From the NCBI GenBank assembly GCA_030146505.1, contig JASLCO010000391.1, positions 1-26,913 on the forward strand: DNA of 26,913 nucleotides, in the 5' to 3' direction. Position numbers and translations under genes: made by a program. Position 1 is the stretch's first letter; each line of letters begins with the position of its first letter. Under the pieces are notes generated by a model, which saw only the letters and a list, made by a program, of their open reading frames with translations, did no database searches and was not told where the DNA came from. Positions 14,825-22,010 of the stretch are shown here, piece by piece. Origin of the DNA: Moraxellaceae bacterium. GTDB taxonomy: Bacteria > Pseudomonadota > Gammaproteobacteria > Pseudomonadales > Moraxellaceae.

Positions 14825-15505
14825 ATGGCGAGATCCCGGGGCAAGACCAGCGCGCCCAAGCCGCCGCCCGAGTACGGCGCGCTGTTGCAGCGACACCGCG
14901 AGGCGCTCGGGCTAACGCGCGAGCAGATGGCGAAGCTCGCAAACCTCGACGCCAACACGGTGAGGCGCAACGAGATCGGCGACGAGCTGCGCAGCGTGAA
15001 GGGCGCGAATGCGATCCGCGAGGCGCTGGTCGCTCACGGGCGCGACGTGCCGCCGGTGCCGGTTGGTGGTGGTCCGTGGGCGCCGCACGTCGTCGTCGTG
15101 CCCTCCACCCCGAAGCTCGATCCCGCTGACGAGGTCGTGCGTCGGAACCTCATTCGGTTCCGCGAAGCGCTGGGGCTCGACCAGTTCGCCGCGTCGTTTG
15201 CGATCGGGATCCCGTTCGCGGAGCTTCAAGCGTACGAGCTCGGCGAGCACGTGCCTGCGACCCCGATGATCGCTCGGATCGCGGAGGCGTATGGGTGCAG
15301 CCGCGGCGCCTTCCTGGACGATGCGCCGGCGCTGCCGTCCTTCGCGCCGTCACCGCGCGTCGCATTCCATTACGGCGGTCCCAACACGCGATACCTGACG
15401 GACGAGCAGCGGCGGACCCTCGCCGAGATCGCAGAGAGCGCGGCGAGGGCGGCTGCAGCTGATCGACCGGGCGACCCGAAGAAGCCGGGACCGAAGCGTA
15501 GGTAA
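14825..15505 (+). CDS. Double-HTH XRE-type repressor candidate
   Basis: The 226-residue product contains two XRE-type helix-turn-helix units: residues 18-72 (LGLTREQMAKLANLDANTV) and 105-166 (LGLDQFAASFAIGIPFAELQ), joined by a Pro/Val-rich linker, with a basic C-terminus (KKPGPKRR). It is followed by an ImmA/IrrE-like gene, the common partner of phage and ICE repressors. I chose ATG 14825 because GGGGGAC precedes it; ATG 14801 and TTG 14792 are alternatives. By position this is the lysogeny repressor. It lacks a LexA/CI-type S24 peptidase domain. Confidence 0.72.
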   Translation: MARSRGKTSAPKPPPEYGALLQRHREALGLTREQMAKLANLDANTVRRNEIGDELRSVKGANAIREALVAHGRDVPPVPVGGGPWAPHVVVVPSTPKLDPADEVVRRNLIRFREALGLDQFAASFAIGIPFAELQAYELGEHVPATPMIARIAEAYGCSRGAFLDDAPALPSFAPSPRVAFHYGGPNTRYLTDEQRRTLAEIAESAARAAAADRPGDPKKPGPKRR

Positions 15506-15598
15506 TTGGAACACTTACGGGAGTGGCTGGCACTGAACAGCCGGTCAGAGCGCTTCGATAAGCTGCTCCCAGATGAAGTTGTTGAAGGTCGGCCCTGA
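15506..15598 (+). CDS. Possible 30-residue peptide between repressor and ImmA-like gene
   Basis: Directly after the repressor TAA, a TTG-started frame runs 30 codons in natural-looking sequence (EHLREWLALNSRSERFDKLL) to TGA at 15596-15598. It has only a weak AGGT upstream and overlaps the start of the ImmA-like gene. It could be a micro-protein or a remnant of a longer repressor tail. Low support. Confidence 0.22.
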   Translation: MEHLREWLALNSRSERFDKLLPDEVVEGRP

Positions 15599-16112
15599 TC
15601 ACCTCGCCTCGATCACCTCGATCGCCTCGTCCCTCCGGCGCCGGGCCGGCCTGTCGAGGCCCTCGTACAGCACGCGCAGGCTGATAGAGGCGTGCTTCCC
15701 GGGGACGGTGGTAACCGGGCGCGAGCTGCCCGATGGCGTGCACGACGTCGTCCGCATCGACGAGTCTGCGTTCAGGTCGCACCGTGCGCCGCACGTCATC
15801 GTGTACCGCCGCGGGCTCTCCACGGCCGAGCAGCGTCACGCGATCGCGCACGCGCTGGCCCACATCATCTTCGACGGCGCCGACGATACCGGGTGTGCGC
15901 AGTTCCATCAGGAACGTGAGCTCCGGTGCGATGTATTCGCTGACGAGGCCCTCGCGCCGCTCGGCGACATTCAGCGCGCGATCGCAGGGTGGTCGCCCGA
16001 TCCCGGGCGCGAGGCGTATCTCGATCGCGTCGATCAGCTCGCTTCCAGCTTCCATGTGCCAGCGGCGTGCATCGAGCGACGCGTGCAGCTCGTGAGATCC
16101 CTAGCGTCATAA
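15573..16112 (+). CDS. ImmA/IrrE-like metallopeptidase homologue with altered active site
   Basis: ImmA/IrrE proteins cleave phage or ICE repressors and trigger induction. This 179-residue product sits beside a repressor candidate and has the family pattern: a helix with AEQRHAIAHALAHIIFD at 86-101 and, downstream, QERELRCDVFADEALAP (Glu114 as likely third zinc ligand). The metal-binding HExxH reads HALAH at 93-97, so both histidines remain but the catalytic glutamate is alanine (GCG; one base from GAG). It may bind without cutting. The ATG at 15573 has no good Shine-Dalgarno. The stop overlaps an operator-like site. Confidence 0.72.
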   Translation: MKLLKVGPDHLASITSIASSLRRRAGLSRPSYSTRRLIEACFPGTVVTGRELPDGVHDVVRIDESAFRSHRAPHVIVYRRGLSTAEQRHAIAHALAHIIFDGADDTGCAQFHQERELRCDVFADEALAPLGDIQRAIAGWSPDPGREAYLDRVDQLASSFHVPAACIERRVQLVRSLAS

Positions 16113-16167
16113 AATGACGAATTAGGATAGACGGACTAATCGTGACGTCATAATTTGACGTCACGAT
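16105..16167 (+). promoter_or_regulatory. Operator cluster upstream of the rightward early arm
   Basis: Three palindromic elements fill the 53-nt gap and its edges. CGTCATAAAATGACG (16105-16119) and CGTCATAATTTGACG (16146-16160) match the sites near 14760-14797, with centres 41 bp apart, about four turns. The second is extended to 12-bp perfect arms, ATCGTGACGTCA (16139-16150) and its complement (16156-16167). Between them is ATTAG-N10-CTAAT (16121-16140). CATAAT at 16149-16154 could be a -10 box. This is the expected place of the OL/PL region. Confidence 0.62.
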
Positions 16168-16546
16168 GGCAACGCAAGACGACGCCGCGGTCGCGGCGAA
16201 TTGGGACCGTGAGCGCGAGCTAGATCGCAACGAGGAGCGGGAAGCGGCCAACCGGTTCCTGCGTCACGACTATCGCCACTGGCGGCGGATAGCGCCGCGC
16301 CCGGCGACGAACTCGGTGCTCGACCTCCTCGCCCACGCGGGTGAGGCGCTCGACGAGGCGCGCGCGCTGGCGTGCGCAGCCGGGCTCGACGTCACGCAGC
16401 AGGTGATCCAGCGCTCGGCGGTGCTGGTCGCGTCCGCGATCGAGACGATCGTGCAGCCGCTCGACGTGCAGCCGCTCGCGGCCGGCGGCGTGCTGCAGGG
16501 GCCGGTGCCGAGCTACCCGGTGCCGACGACGGGCGGTGGCCGGTGA
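16166..16546 (+). CDS. First gene of the rightward arm, unknown function
   Basis: The 126-residue product has a charged N-terminus (WDRERELDRNEEREAANRFL), a helical middle (LDLLAHAGEALDEARALACA), and a Pro/Gly-rich tail. I do not recognise it. The ATG at 16166 lies within the right arm of an operator palindrome and has no Shine-Dalgarno. If CATAAT is the -10 box, the message would begin only about 5 nt before the start, so it may be nearly leaderless. Confidence 0.6.
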   Translation: MATQDDAAVAANWDRERELDRNEEREAANRFLRHDYRHWRRIAPRPATNSVLDLLAHAGEALDEARALACAAGLDVTQQVIQRSAVLVASAIETIVQPLDVQPLAAGGVLQGPVPSYPVPTTGGGR

Positions 16547-16797
16547 TCCGCTGCCCGAGGTGCGGCCGCGTCGAGGCGCTGCACGCGCAGTCGTGCCGCG
16601 CCCGTCGCGTCATGGTCGAGATCGACGGCAACGACGCCGAGCTCGTGGGGCTGATGCTGCAGGGGCTCGCGCGCGATCACAAGTCGCCCGACCCGACGGT
16701 GCCGGCGCGGCTGCAGCGCGTCGGCGAGGCGCTCCATCGCGCCGCCAAGACCGACGCAACGATCGCGGTGCTCGAGCAGAGCGAGGTTCTGTCGTGA
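16543..16797 (+). CDS. Small Cys-containing protein, unknown function
   Basis: The 84-residue product starts at a GTG in a GTGA overlap. CPRCGRVEALHAQSC at the N-terminus gives three cysteines and a histidine that may bind zinc. The remainder is helical (DGNDAELVGLMLQGLARDHK). No family recognised. Confidence 0.62.
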   Translation: MIRCPRCGRVEALHAQSCRARRVMVEIDGNDAELVGLMLQGLARDHKSPDPTVPARLQRVGEALHRAAKTDATIAVLEQSEVLS

Positions 16798-17003
16798 GCC
16801 CGCTCATGATCGTCGTGCTGGTGCTGCTCGCCGCGGTTGCCGTGCTGCTCGTGCTGCTGCTCTGGGCGCTCGACCACATGCGCGCGGCGTGGCCGTACTC
16901 GTCGCAGACGATGTCGCGTCGCCAGCGCCGGGCGTGGCGCAAGGAGCGCAAGCAGCGCCTGCCGTTCGCGCGTGACGTCGAGAGGAACGTGCGCCGTGGC
17001 TAG
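16794..17003 (+). CDS. Small single-span membrane protein
   Basis: The 69-residue product begins with a strong transmembrane segment (residues 4-24: LMIVVLVLLAAVAVLLVLLL), followed by a very basic tail (SRRQRRAWRKERKQR). The tail would stay in the cytoplasm by the positive-inside rule. Start is a GTG in a GTGA overlap. Function unknown; holin is possible from size alone, but the early-arm position argues against it. Confidence 0.62.
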   Translation: MSPLMIVVLVLLAAVAVLLVLLLWALDHMRAAWPYSSQTMSRRQRRAWRKERKQRLPFARDVERNVRRG

Positions 17004-17259
17004 CAACCCGGCACGCCCGCTCGTCGACGGCGATGCCGTCGTCCAGTGCGACGGATGCGGCGCCCACGGGCGCCGTCGCGCCGAGCACCCAAGCCCTGAC
17101 TTCTGGTTCTACCTGGAGTCGATCAACCGCACGCCCGGTGAAGAGGACCACGTCTACATCGTGTGGGCGTGCTCCGAGGCGTGCCGCGACGCGATGTGGA
17201 AGCGCGGGCCCGGACCGCGCGTCATCGACGAGCAGCGCGAGGTACACCATGGCGGCTGA
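16996..17259 (+). CDS. Small Zn-binding-like protein, unknown function
   Basis: The 87-residue product has CDGC near residue 18 and CSEAC near residue 64, four cysteines in a treble-clef-like spacing. Start is a GTG with GAGAGGAA upstream, overlapping the membrane protein gene by 8 nt. Function unknown. Confidence 0.62.
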   Translation: MASNPARPLVDGDAVVQCDGCGAHGRRRAEHPSPDFWFYLESINRTPGEEDHVYIVWACSEACRDAMWKRGPGPRVIDEQREVHHGG

Positions 17260-17527
17260 GACGTTCCTCGCGGCGATCGCCGGCGTCATCTTCCTCGTCG
17301 CGTGCGCGTTCGTGCGCCCGTCGACGCTGCACGCGCCGACGGGTTGGTACCTCGAGGGCGTCCGCGTCGATGGCGCGACCACGCTCCGCCGCACGCCGCC
17401 GATCACGTGTGAGGACGACTGCCCCGACCAGCCCGCGCTCCCTGCGCGCATCTGGTGCACGTCGGGGCAGCGGCCGATCGTGGTCGACCATCGCACCGTC
17501 GGGTGCCAGCGCGGAGGGTGGCGGTGA
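17249..17527 (+). CDS. Small membrane-anchored or secreted protein
   Basis: The 92-residue product has an N-terminal hydrophobic segment (residues 6-22: FLAAIAGVIFLVACAFV), either a signal peptide or an anchor, then a soluble part with four cysteines (CEDDC, WC, GC) that could form disulfides outside the cytoplasm. GAGG lies before the ATG. Function unknown. Confidence 0.58.
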   Translation: MAAETFLAAIAGVIFLVACAFVRPSTLHAPTGWYLEGVRVDGATTLRRTPPITCEDDCPDQPALPARIWCTSGQRPIVVDHRTVGCQRGGWR

Positions 17528-18123
17528 GCACGATCGAGGACCCCGTTCGCGCACTCGTCGAGCAGCTCGTTGCAGACGCGTGCAGGCCGATCGTCGATCG
17601 CCTCGCCGACGAGATCGCGGCGGCCGTGCGCCCGTACGTCGACGCACTCCTCGCCGTTCCGCTCGACGTGCCTCGTCTCGCGTCGCCGACCGCGCCCATG
17701 CCGACGGTGCTTGAGGAGAGCACGGAGACACCAGCCGATGAAGAGCGGACCGCTGAAGACGCGCCGATCGCGTCACACGATGACGCGCACCCGAGCCCGG
17801 CAGCTGCTTCTCGAGCTGTCGTCGCTACTGCCCACGAGGACGATGGAGATGGTGGCGAGGTCGATCGCCCACGCGTTCCGTCGCGACCGGCGTGCAGCAA
17901 GTGCGGCCAGTCGGGGCACAACGCGCGATCGTGCGGCCGCGCACCGAAGGGCCAGCCGCACGCGAAGCTCGAGGCACCGCCGGCGCCCGCGCTGAGCGAC
18001 GAGATCGACGAGCTCGACGACGACGAGCCTCGGAGCGCCCCCACCACGTTCGCCGCTCCGAAGCGCGACCGGTTCGCCGAGATCGAAGCCGCGGCTCGTC
18101 GACGTCGGGAAGGCACCGGGTGA
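17524..18123 (+). CDS. Protein with CCHC zinc knuckle, unknown function
   Basis: The 199-residue product has a helical N-terminal part (residues 1-50), an acidic disordered linker, a retroviral-type zinc knuckle CSKCGQSGHNARSC at 124-137 (C-x2-C-x4-H-x4-C), and a second acidic stretch before a basic C-terminus. Zinc knuckles bind single-stranded nucleic acid. Such knuckles are common in eukaryotes and unusual in phages. It precedes the second sigma-like gene with a TGATG overlap. Confidence 0.68.
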   Translation: MSTIEDPVRALVEQLVADACRPIVDRLADEIAAAVRPYVDALLAVPLDVPRLASPTAPMPTVLEESTETPADEERTAEDAPIASHDDAHPSPAAASRAVVATAHEDDGDGGEVDRPRVPSRPACSKCGQSGHNARSCGRAPKGQPHAKLEAPPAPALSDEIDELDDDEPRSAPTTFAAPKRDRFAEIEAAARRRREGTG

Positions 18124-18620
18124 TGAAGAAGTCGCTGTTCAACGTCATCGACGAGGCACTCGCCGACACCCGCCCGGGCCGCATCGGTCGGCCGCACCTC
18201 GGCCCGCGTGCGAAGACGATCAAGCTCAAGGGCGGCAAGGCCGAGGCGCGCGCGTACGCAGCATCGCACCGTGACGAGCTGCGCGAGCTCGAGGCCGCGC
18301 GCCCTCGCACGCGCGGCGACTGTCGCGACGCGAGCCGGCCGTGCCCCTTCGTCGCCTGTCGCCACCACCTCTACCTGGACGTCACCGACGCCGGGTCCAT
18401 CAAGTTGAACTACCCGACCCTCGAACCGTGGGAGCTCGAGCACTCGTGCTCGCTCGACGTCGCCGAGGACCACGGGCGCACGCTCGACGATGTCGGCGCG
18501 CTCATGAACGTCACGCGCGAACGCACTCGGCAGATCGAGGTGATCGCGCTCCGCAAGTTGCAGCTCGCGGCGGACCACGCCGACGAGACGCCCCAACCCA
18601 TTCCGACGGAGGCAGTATGA
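18123..18620 (+). CDS. Sigma-region-4-like DNA-binding protein (copy B)
   Basis: The 165-residue product has a basic N-terminus, the Cys block TRGDCRDASRPCPFVACRHH, SIKLNYPTLEPWE, SCSLDVAED, and an HTH like sigma region 4 (TLDDVGALMNVTRERTRQIE). This pattern is what I know as sigma-factor-like HTH proteins of Myxococcota. It is more complete than copy A at 6826-7356. It probably activates or redirects transcription through host RNA polymerase. Start ATG 18123 overlaps the upstream stop; GTG 18120 is an alternative. Confidence 0.8.
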   Translation: MKKSLFNVIDEALADTRPGRIGRPHLGPRAKTIKLKGGKAEARAYAASHRDELRELEAARPRTRGDCRDASRPCPFVACRHHLYLDVTDAGSIKLNYPTLEPWELEHSCSLDVAEDHGRTLDDVGALMNVTRERTRQIEVIALRKLQLAADHADETPQPIPTEAV

Positions 18621-18928
18621 AGGACATCATCAAGGCGCTCGCCGCCATCTACGCGGCAGTACCCGCCGAGCGCATCTACGTCACGAAGGTCAGCGGCCTG
18701 ACCTGGATCGACATCCAGGCCGAGAGCGACATCGCAGCGCGGTCGATCGCCGAAGTGCTCGATGTGAAGCTGTCGGACGTCGCCGCGGTGGAATCGCAGT
18801 GGATCGCCGGCAACGTTCTTCTCGGCGAGGTCAACGTCACGATCACCGGTCCGCACCACCGCCGCGTGGCGCTCGACGAGACGGCGCTGCGTGCGACGGC
18901 CGAGCTCGCGCAGGGAGCGGTGGGCTGA
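18617..18928 (+). CDS. Small protein, unknown function
   Basis: A 103-residue alpha/beta product (IYVTKVSGLTWIDIQAES, VLLGEVNVTITGPHHRR). GGAGG lies 5 nt before the ATG, which overlaps the sigma-like stop as ATGA. I do not recognise a family. It leads directly into the recombination block. Confidence 0.65.
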   Translation: MKDIIKALAAIYAAVPAERIYVTKVSGLTWIDIQAESDIAARSIAEVLDVKLSDVAAVESQWIAGNVLLGEVNVTITGPHHRRVALDETALRATAELAQGAVG

Positions 18929-19557
18929 TGTCGACGCAGCAGCAACAGCGCTCGCCGTTGACCACGCACTGGCGCCAGGTCCACCGCCGGCTCAACCCGC
19001 ACCTGCTCTACGCCGAGGACCTGCTCTCGCACGGTCTGCGCGAGATCGATCTCGAGATCGTCGACAGCGGCGTCGAGAAGGTCGCGCAGATGGACGGCAA
19101 GCGGAAGACCTCGAAGGAAATGCCGTGGCTGGCGTTCAACGGCGCGAAGAAGCGGTTCGCGCTCAACGCCACCAACTGCAAGGCGATGCAGTCGCTCGCA
19201 GCCACCGGCATCGTCGAGCACTGGCGCGGCTGGATCAAGCTCGTCGTCGTCGAGACCGAGTATCAGGATCAGTCGAGCGGCAAGCGCGAGAAGACGGACG
19301 CGCTACGGATCGCTCCGAAGCGGCCCCGCCCATACGAGCCCGATCGCGAGCGCCATGCACAGCTCGCCGCACAAGCCGCCGCCAACCTCGAGGCACGCAA
19401 AGGCGAGATCGGGCAGGAGATCGCGGATCTCGAGCAGGAGCGCACGCGGCTCGGCGCCGACGCACCACAGCCCGACGAGCCGCGCGGTTGGAACGGCGAG
19501 CTGACCGAGGACGAGAAGCGGCAGATCGCCGAGGAGGAGGCGAAGCGCCATGGCTAG
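18928..19557 (+). CDS. Phage OB-type accessory protein of the recombination block
   Basis: The 209-residue product has a beta-rich core with KEMPWLAFNGAKKRFALNAT followed by NCKAMQSLA. This matches a common phage pattern, LxFxGKxKxLxLNxTNxKxI, found in proteins of unknown role encoded beside phage exonucleases. The C-terminal third is a charged helix with a coiled-coil look. The ATG overlaps the upstream stop as TGATG, and the gene overlaps the exonuclease by 8 nt. A single-strand-binding role is a guess. Confidence 0.6.
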   Translation: MSTQQQQRSPLTTHWRQVHRRLNPHLLYAEDLLSHGLREIDLEIVDSGVEKVAQMDGKRKTSKEMPWLAFNGAKKRFALNATNCKAMQSLAATGIVEHWRGWIKLVVVETEYQDQSSGKREKTDALRIAPKRPRPYEPDRERHAQLAAQAAANLEARKGEIGQEIADLEQERTRLGADAPQPDEPRGWNGELTEDEKRQIAEEEAKRHG

Positions 19558-20458
19558 CCCCGCACCCGCCAACGACGCGGACATCGACGCGCTCCTCGGC
19601 GACACGATCGCCAAGGTCGGCGAGTCGCCGGCGTTCCTCGAGCAGTCCGCGAAGCTGCAGGCGATGATCGACGCGGCGCGCGGGAAGCCGCCCGAGCTCG
19701 TCGACCCGCGCACGCTCGAGGTCCGGTTCAGCCGCCTCGCGCAGTTCGCGCTGTCGCCGGCGCACTACCTCGCGAGCTGCCAGGAGGAGGTCGACGAGTC
19801 GCTCGCGCTCCGCATGGGCAGCGCGGTGCATGCGGGCCTGTTCCTCAACCGCCCCGTCGTCTGCTACGACGGGCGCCGCCAGGGGAAGGCGTGGGAGCGC
19901 TTCGAGAAGCACTTCGACGAGCGCAACGCCGTCATCCTGAACGAGAAGGAGTACCGCGTCGCGATCGGCGTGATCGACGCCGTCAAGCGCCACGGCCGCG
20001 CGATGGAGCTGCTCTTCGGTGACGGCGCGATCACCGAGCGCACCTACCACTGGGAGCGCGGGGGCCGGAATTGCAGGGCGACGCCGGACTCGCACACCGC
20101 ACGCCGGCTCAACGAGCTCAAGAGCACCCGGTGCGGCCACCCGCGCATCTTCGAGCGCGACGCGCTGAGGCGGCACTACCACTGCCAGGTCGGCTTCTAC
20201 GACCAGGCGCTCGAGCGGCAGTCCGACGAGCTCCACGTGATCGCCGTCGAGAACGTCGCGCCACACAACGTCGTCGTGTGGCGCATCTCGGACCGCGCGC
20301 GCCTCGCCGCCGAGAAGCTGATCACGCAGTGGTGGGAGCAGCTCACCACCTGCGAAGCGACCAACACCTATCCCGGCTACGTCGAGGCCGACATCGAACT
20401 TGACGTGCCCGAACAGATCACGTTCGGCGGCGAGCCGCTGTTCGTCGACGCCGACTGA
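19550..20458 (+). CDS. RecE-like PD-(D/E)xK exonuclease
   Basis: The 302-residue protein would degrade one strand at double-strand ends to start homologous recombination. Active-site blocks are visible in order: RMGSAVHAG with His94, Glu163 in ITERTYHWE, PD at 179-180, ELK at 189-191, and a later YHCQVGFYDQAL helix (QxxxY). This is the PD-(D/E)xK set of phage RecE/YqaJ-type nucleases. GAGGAGG lies upstream of the ATG. Its place between the OB-type protein and an SbcC/RecF-like ATPase agrees with a recombination role. Confidence 0.8.
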   Translation: MASPAPANDADIDALLGDTIAKVGESPAFLEQSAKLQAMIDAARGKPPELVDPRTLEVRFSRLAQFALSPAHYLASCQEEVDESLALRMGSAVHAGLFLNRPVVCYDGRRQGKAWERFEKHFDERNAVILNEKEYRVAIGVIDAVKRHGRAMELLFGDGAITERTYHWERGGRNCRATPDSHTARRLNELKSTRCGHPRIFERDALRRHYHCQVGFYDQALERQSDELHVIAVENVAPHNVVVWRISDRARLAAEKLITQWWEQLTTCEATNTYPGYVEADIELDVPEQITFGGEPLFVDAD

Positions 20459-20475
20459 ACCACCAGGAGACCACC

Positions 20476-21807
20476 ATGACCCATCGCATCACCGCCGTTT
20501 CCGTCGAGAATTTCAAGCGCCTCAAGAGCGTCGAGATCAGCCCGCCCGCCGACGCGAGCATCATCCTCATCGGCGGCAAGAACGCGCAGGGCAAGAGCTC
20601 GCTGCTCGACGCCCTCACCGCCGCGCTCGGCGGGGGCAAGGCTCTGCCCGCCGACCCGATCCACCGCGGCGCGAAGGAGGCTGAGATCGTCGTCGAGTTC
20701 GACGGCGGCAAGCTCGTCGTCGCGCGCAAGATCACGAAGAAGGGATCGAGCCTCGAGGTCCGCACCGCCGATGGCGCCGTGCAGAAGCCCCAGGCGATGC
20801 TCGACGCGCTCGTCGCCGCGCGCTTCCTCGACCCACTGCAGTTCCTCGCACTTCCCGCGAAGGAACAGCGCGCCCAGCTGATGAAGCTGATCCCCGATGC
20901 CGAGCGCATCGCCGACCTCGACAAGAAGCGCGAGCGCGCGTTCGAGCGTCGCACCGAGATCGGGCGCGATCTCACCAAGGCCGAGGGCGAGCTCGCGCGG
21001 CTGCCAGAGGTGAAGGTCGGGGTGCCGATCGACGTCGCCGCGCTCAACGCCGAGAAGGCCACTCTCGCCGAGCAGCAGCGCGCCGGCGACGGGCTCGCGA
21101 ATGCGGCAGCGATGGCCACCACCACACTGATCACCGCCGATCGCGAGGTTGCGCGTATCGAGCGCGCGATCGAGGACCTCGAGCGCCAACTCGACACGGA
21201 ACGCCGTGCGCTGGAGACCGCGCGCCGCGAAGCCGAGAGCGCGGCCGAGAAGTGCAGCGCCGCAAAGGCGAAGGTCGCGGCCGTCGTGGAGGCGTGGACC
21301 GCGGGCGCCCCCCGTCGCGCCGAGCTCGACGAACAGCTCGCGAAGGCCGGCGAGCACAACCGCGCCGTGTACGCAGCTGAGGCCCAGAACAAGCGCCGGG
21401 CCGAGGCACAGCAGGCCGTCGACAAGCTGGCCGAGGACAGCGCCGCGTGCACGAAGGCGATCGCGACGATCGACGAGCGCAAGGCCGCGATCCTCGCCGC
21501 CGCCACGCTGCCCGTCGAGGGGCTCGCCGTCACCGACGACGGCGTCACGCTGCACGACGTGCCGTTCGCGCAGGCCTCGGCCGCCGAGCGCCTCCGCGTG
21601 TCGCTCGCGCTGGCGATCACCGCGTCGCCTCAGCTCGATGACATTTGGGTGCGCGACGCCGCGCTGCTCGACGAGGACTCGCTCGAGGCGGTCGCCAAGC
21701 AGGCCGCGGCCGCGGGGAAGCGGGTGTGGCTCGAGCGCGTCGGGACGCGCGACCCGGGCGTGATCGTCATCGCCGACGGCCAGGTCGTCGAGACGGAGGC
21801 CGCGTAG
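20476..21807 (+). CDS. SbcC/RecF-like ATPase
   Basis: The 443-residue protein has a RecF/SMC-type N-terminus (ITAVSVENFKRLKSVEI), Walker A GGKNAQGKSS at 33-42, a long Ala/Glu/Arg-rich coiled coil (about 150-360), and a C-terminal part with a signature-like QASAAERLRVSLAL and WVRDAALLDEDSLE as Walker B region. Phages often pair such an ATPase with a RecE-like nuclease. It probably tethers DNA or regulates the nuclease. AGGAGA lies before the ATG, 17 nt after the exonuclease stop. Confidence 0.8.
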   Translation: MTHRITAVSVENFKRLKSVEISPPADASIILIGGKNAQGKSSLLDALTAALGGGKALPADPIHRGAKEAEIVVEFDGGKLVVARKITKKGSSLEVRTADGAVQKPQAMLDALVAARFLDPLQFLALPAKEQRAQLMKLIPDAERIADLDKKRERAFERRTEIGRDLTKAEGELARLPEVKVGVPIDVAALNAEKATLAEQQRAGDGLANAAAMATTTLITADREVARIERAIEDLERQLDTERRALETARREAESAAEKCSAAKAKVAAVVEAWTAGAPRRAELDEQLAKAGEHNRAVYAAEAQNKRRAEAQQAVDKLAEDSAACTKAIATIDERKAAILAAATLPVEGLAVTDDGVTLHDVPFAQASAAERLRVSLALAITASPQLDDIWVRDAALLDEDSLEAVAKQAAAAGKRVWLERVGTRDPGVIVIADGQVVETEAA

Positions 21808-22008
21808 ATGTCCGCGTTCAACGGCGTCAAGGTGTTCTCGTCGACGATGATCGGGCCGCGCGCGCGGCTCGGCGAGGACGTCACGAGGTGGCTCGACGAC
21901 GCGAGGAAGCGCCCCGGCTTCCAGCTTCGCGACGTCGTGATGACGCAGTCGAGCGATGATGCCTACCACTGCGTGTGCGCGGTCGTCTTCTACACGGAGG
22001 CCGCGTAG
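21808..22008 (+). CDS. Small conserved protein, unknown function
   Basis: A 66-residue product with KVFSSTMIGPRARLGEDVTR and VVMTQSSDDAYHCVCAVVFY. I recall similar small bacterial proteins (KVFSATK...LGDxVTxW...QSSDxxFHC) of unknown function. It starts immediately after the ATPase stop. GGAGG is 8 nt upstream, inside the previous gene. Confidence 0.65.
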   Translation: MSAFNGVKVFSSTMIGPRARLGEDVTRWLDDARKRPGFQLRDVVMTQSSDDAYHCVCAVVFYTEAA

Positions 22009-22010
22009 TC

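Noticed and set aside
15525..15545. Hairpin GGCTG...CAGCC between repressor and ImmA-like gene as a terminator
   Set aside because: The stem is only about 5 bp and no T-run follows.
16794..17003. Holin gene
   Set aside because: One membrane span and a basic tail fit many small membrane proteins; it is in the early arm with no endolysin nearby.
20377..21969. 530-codon open frame on the minus strand opposite the SbcC/RecF-like ATPase
   Set aside because: Low-complexity antisense shadow; Walker A and family pattern lie on the plus strand.
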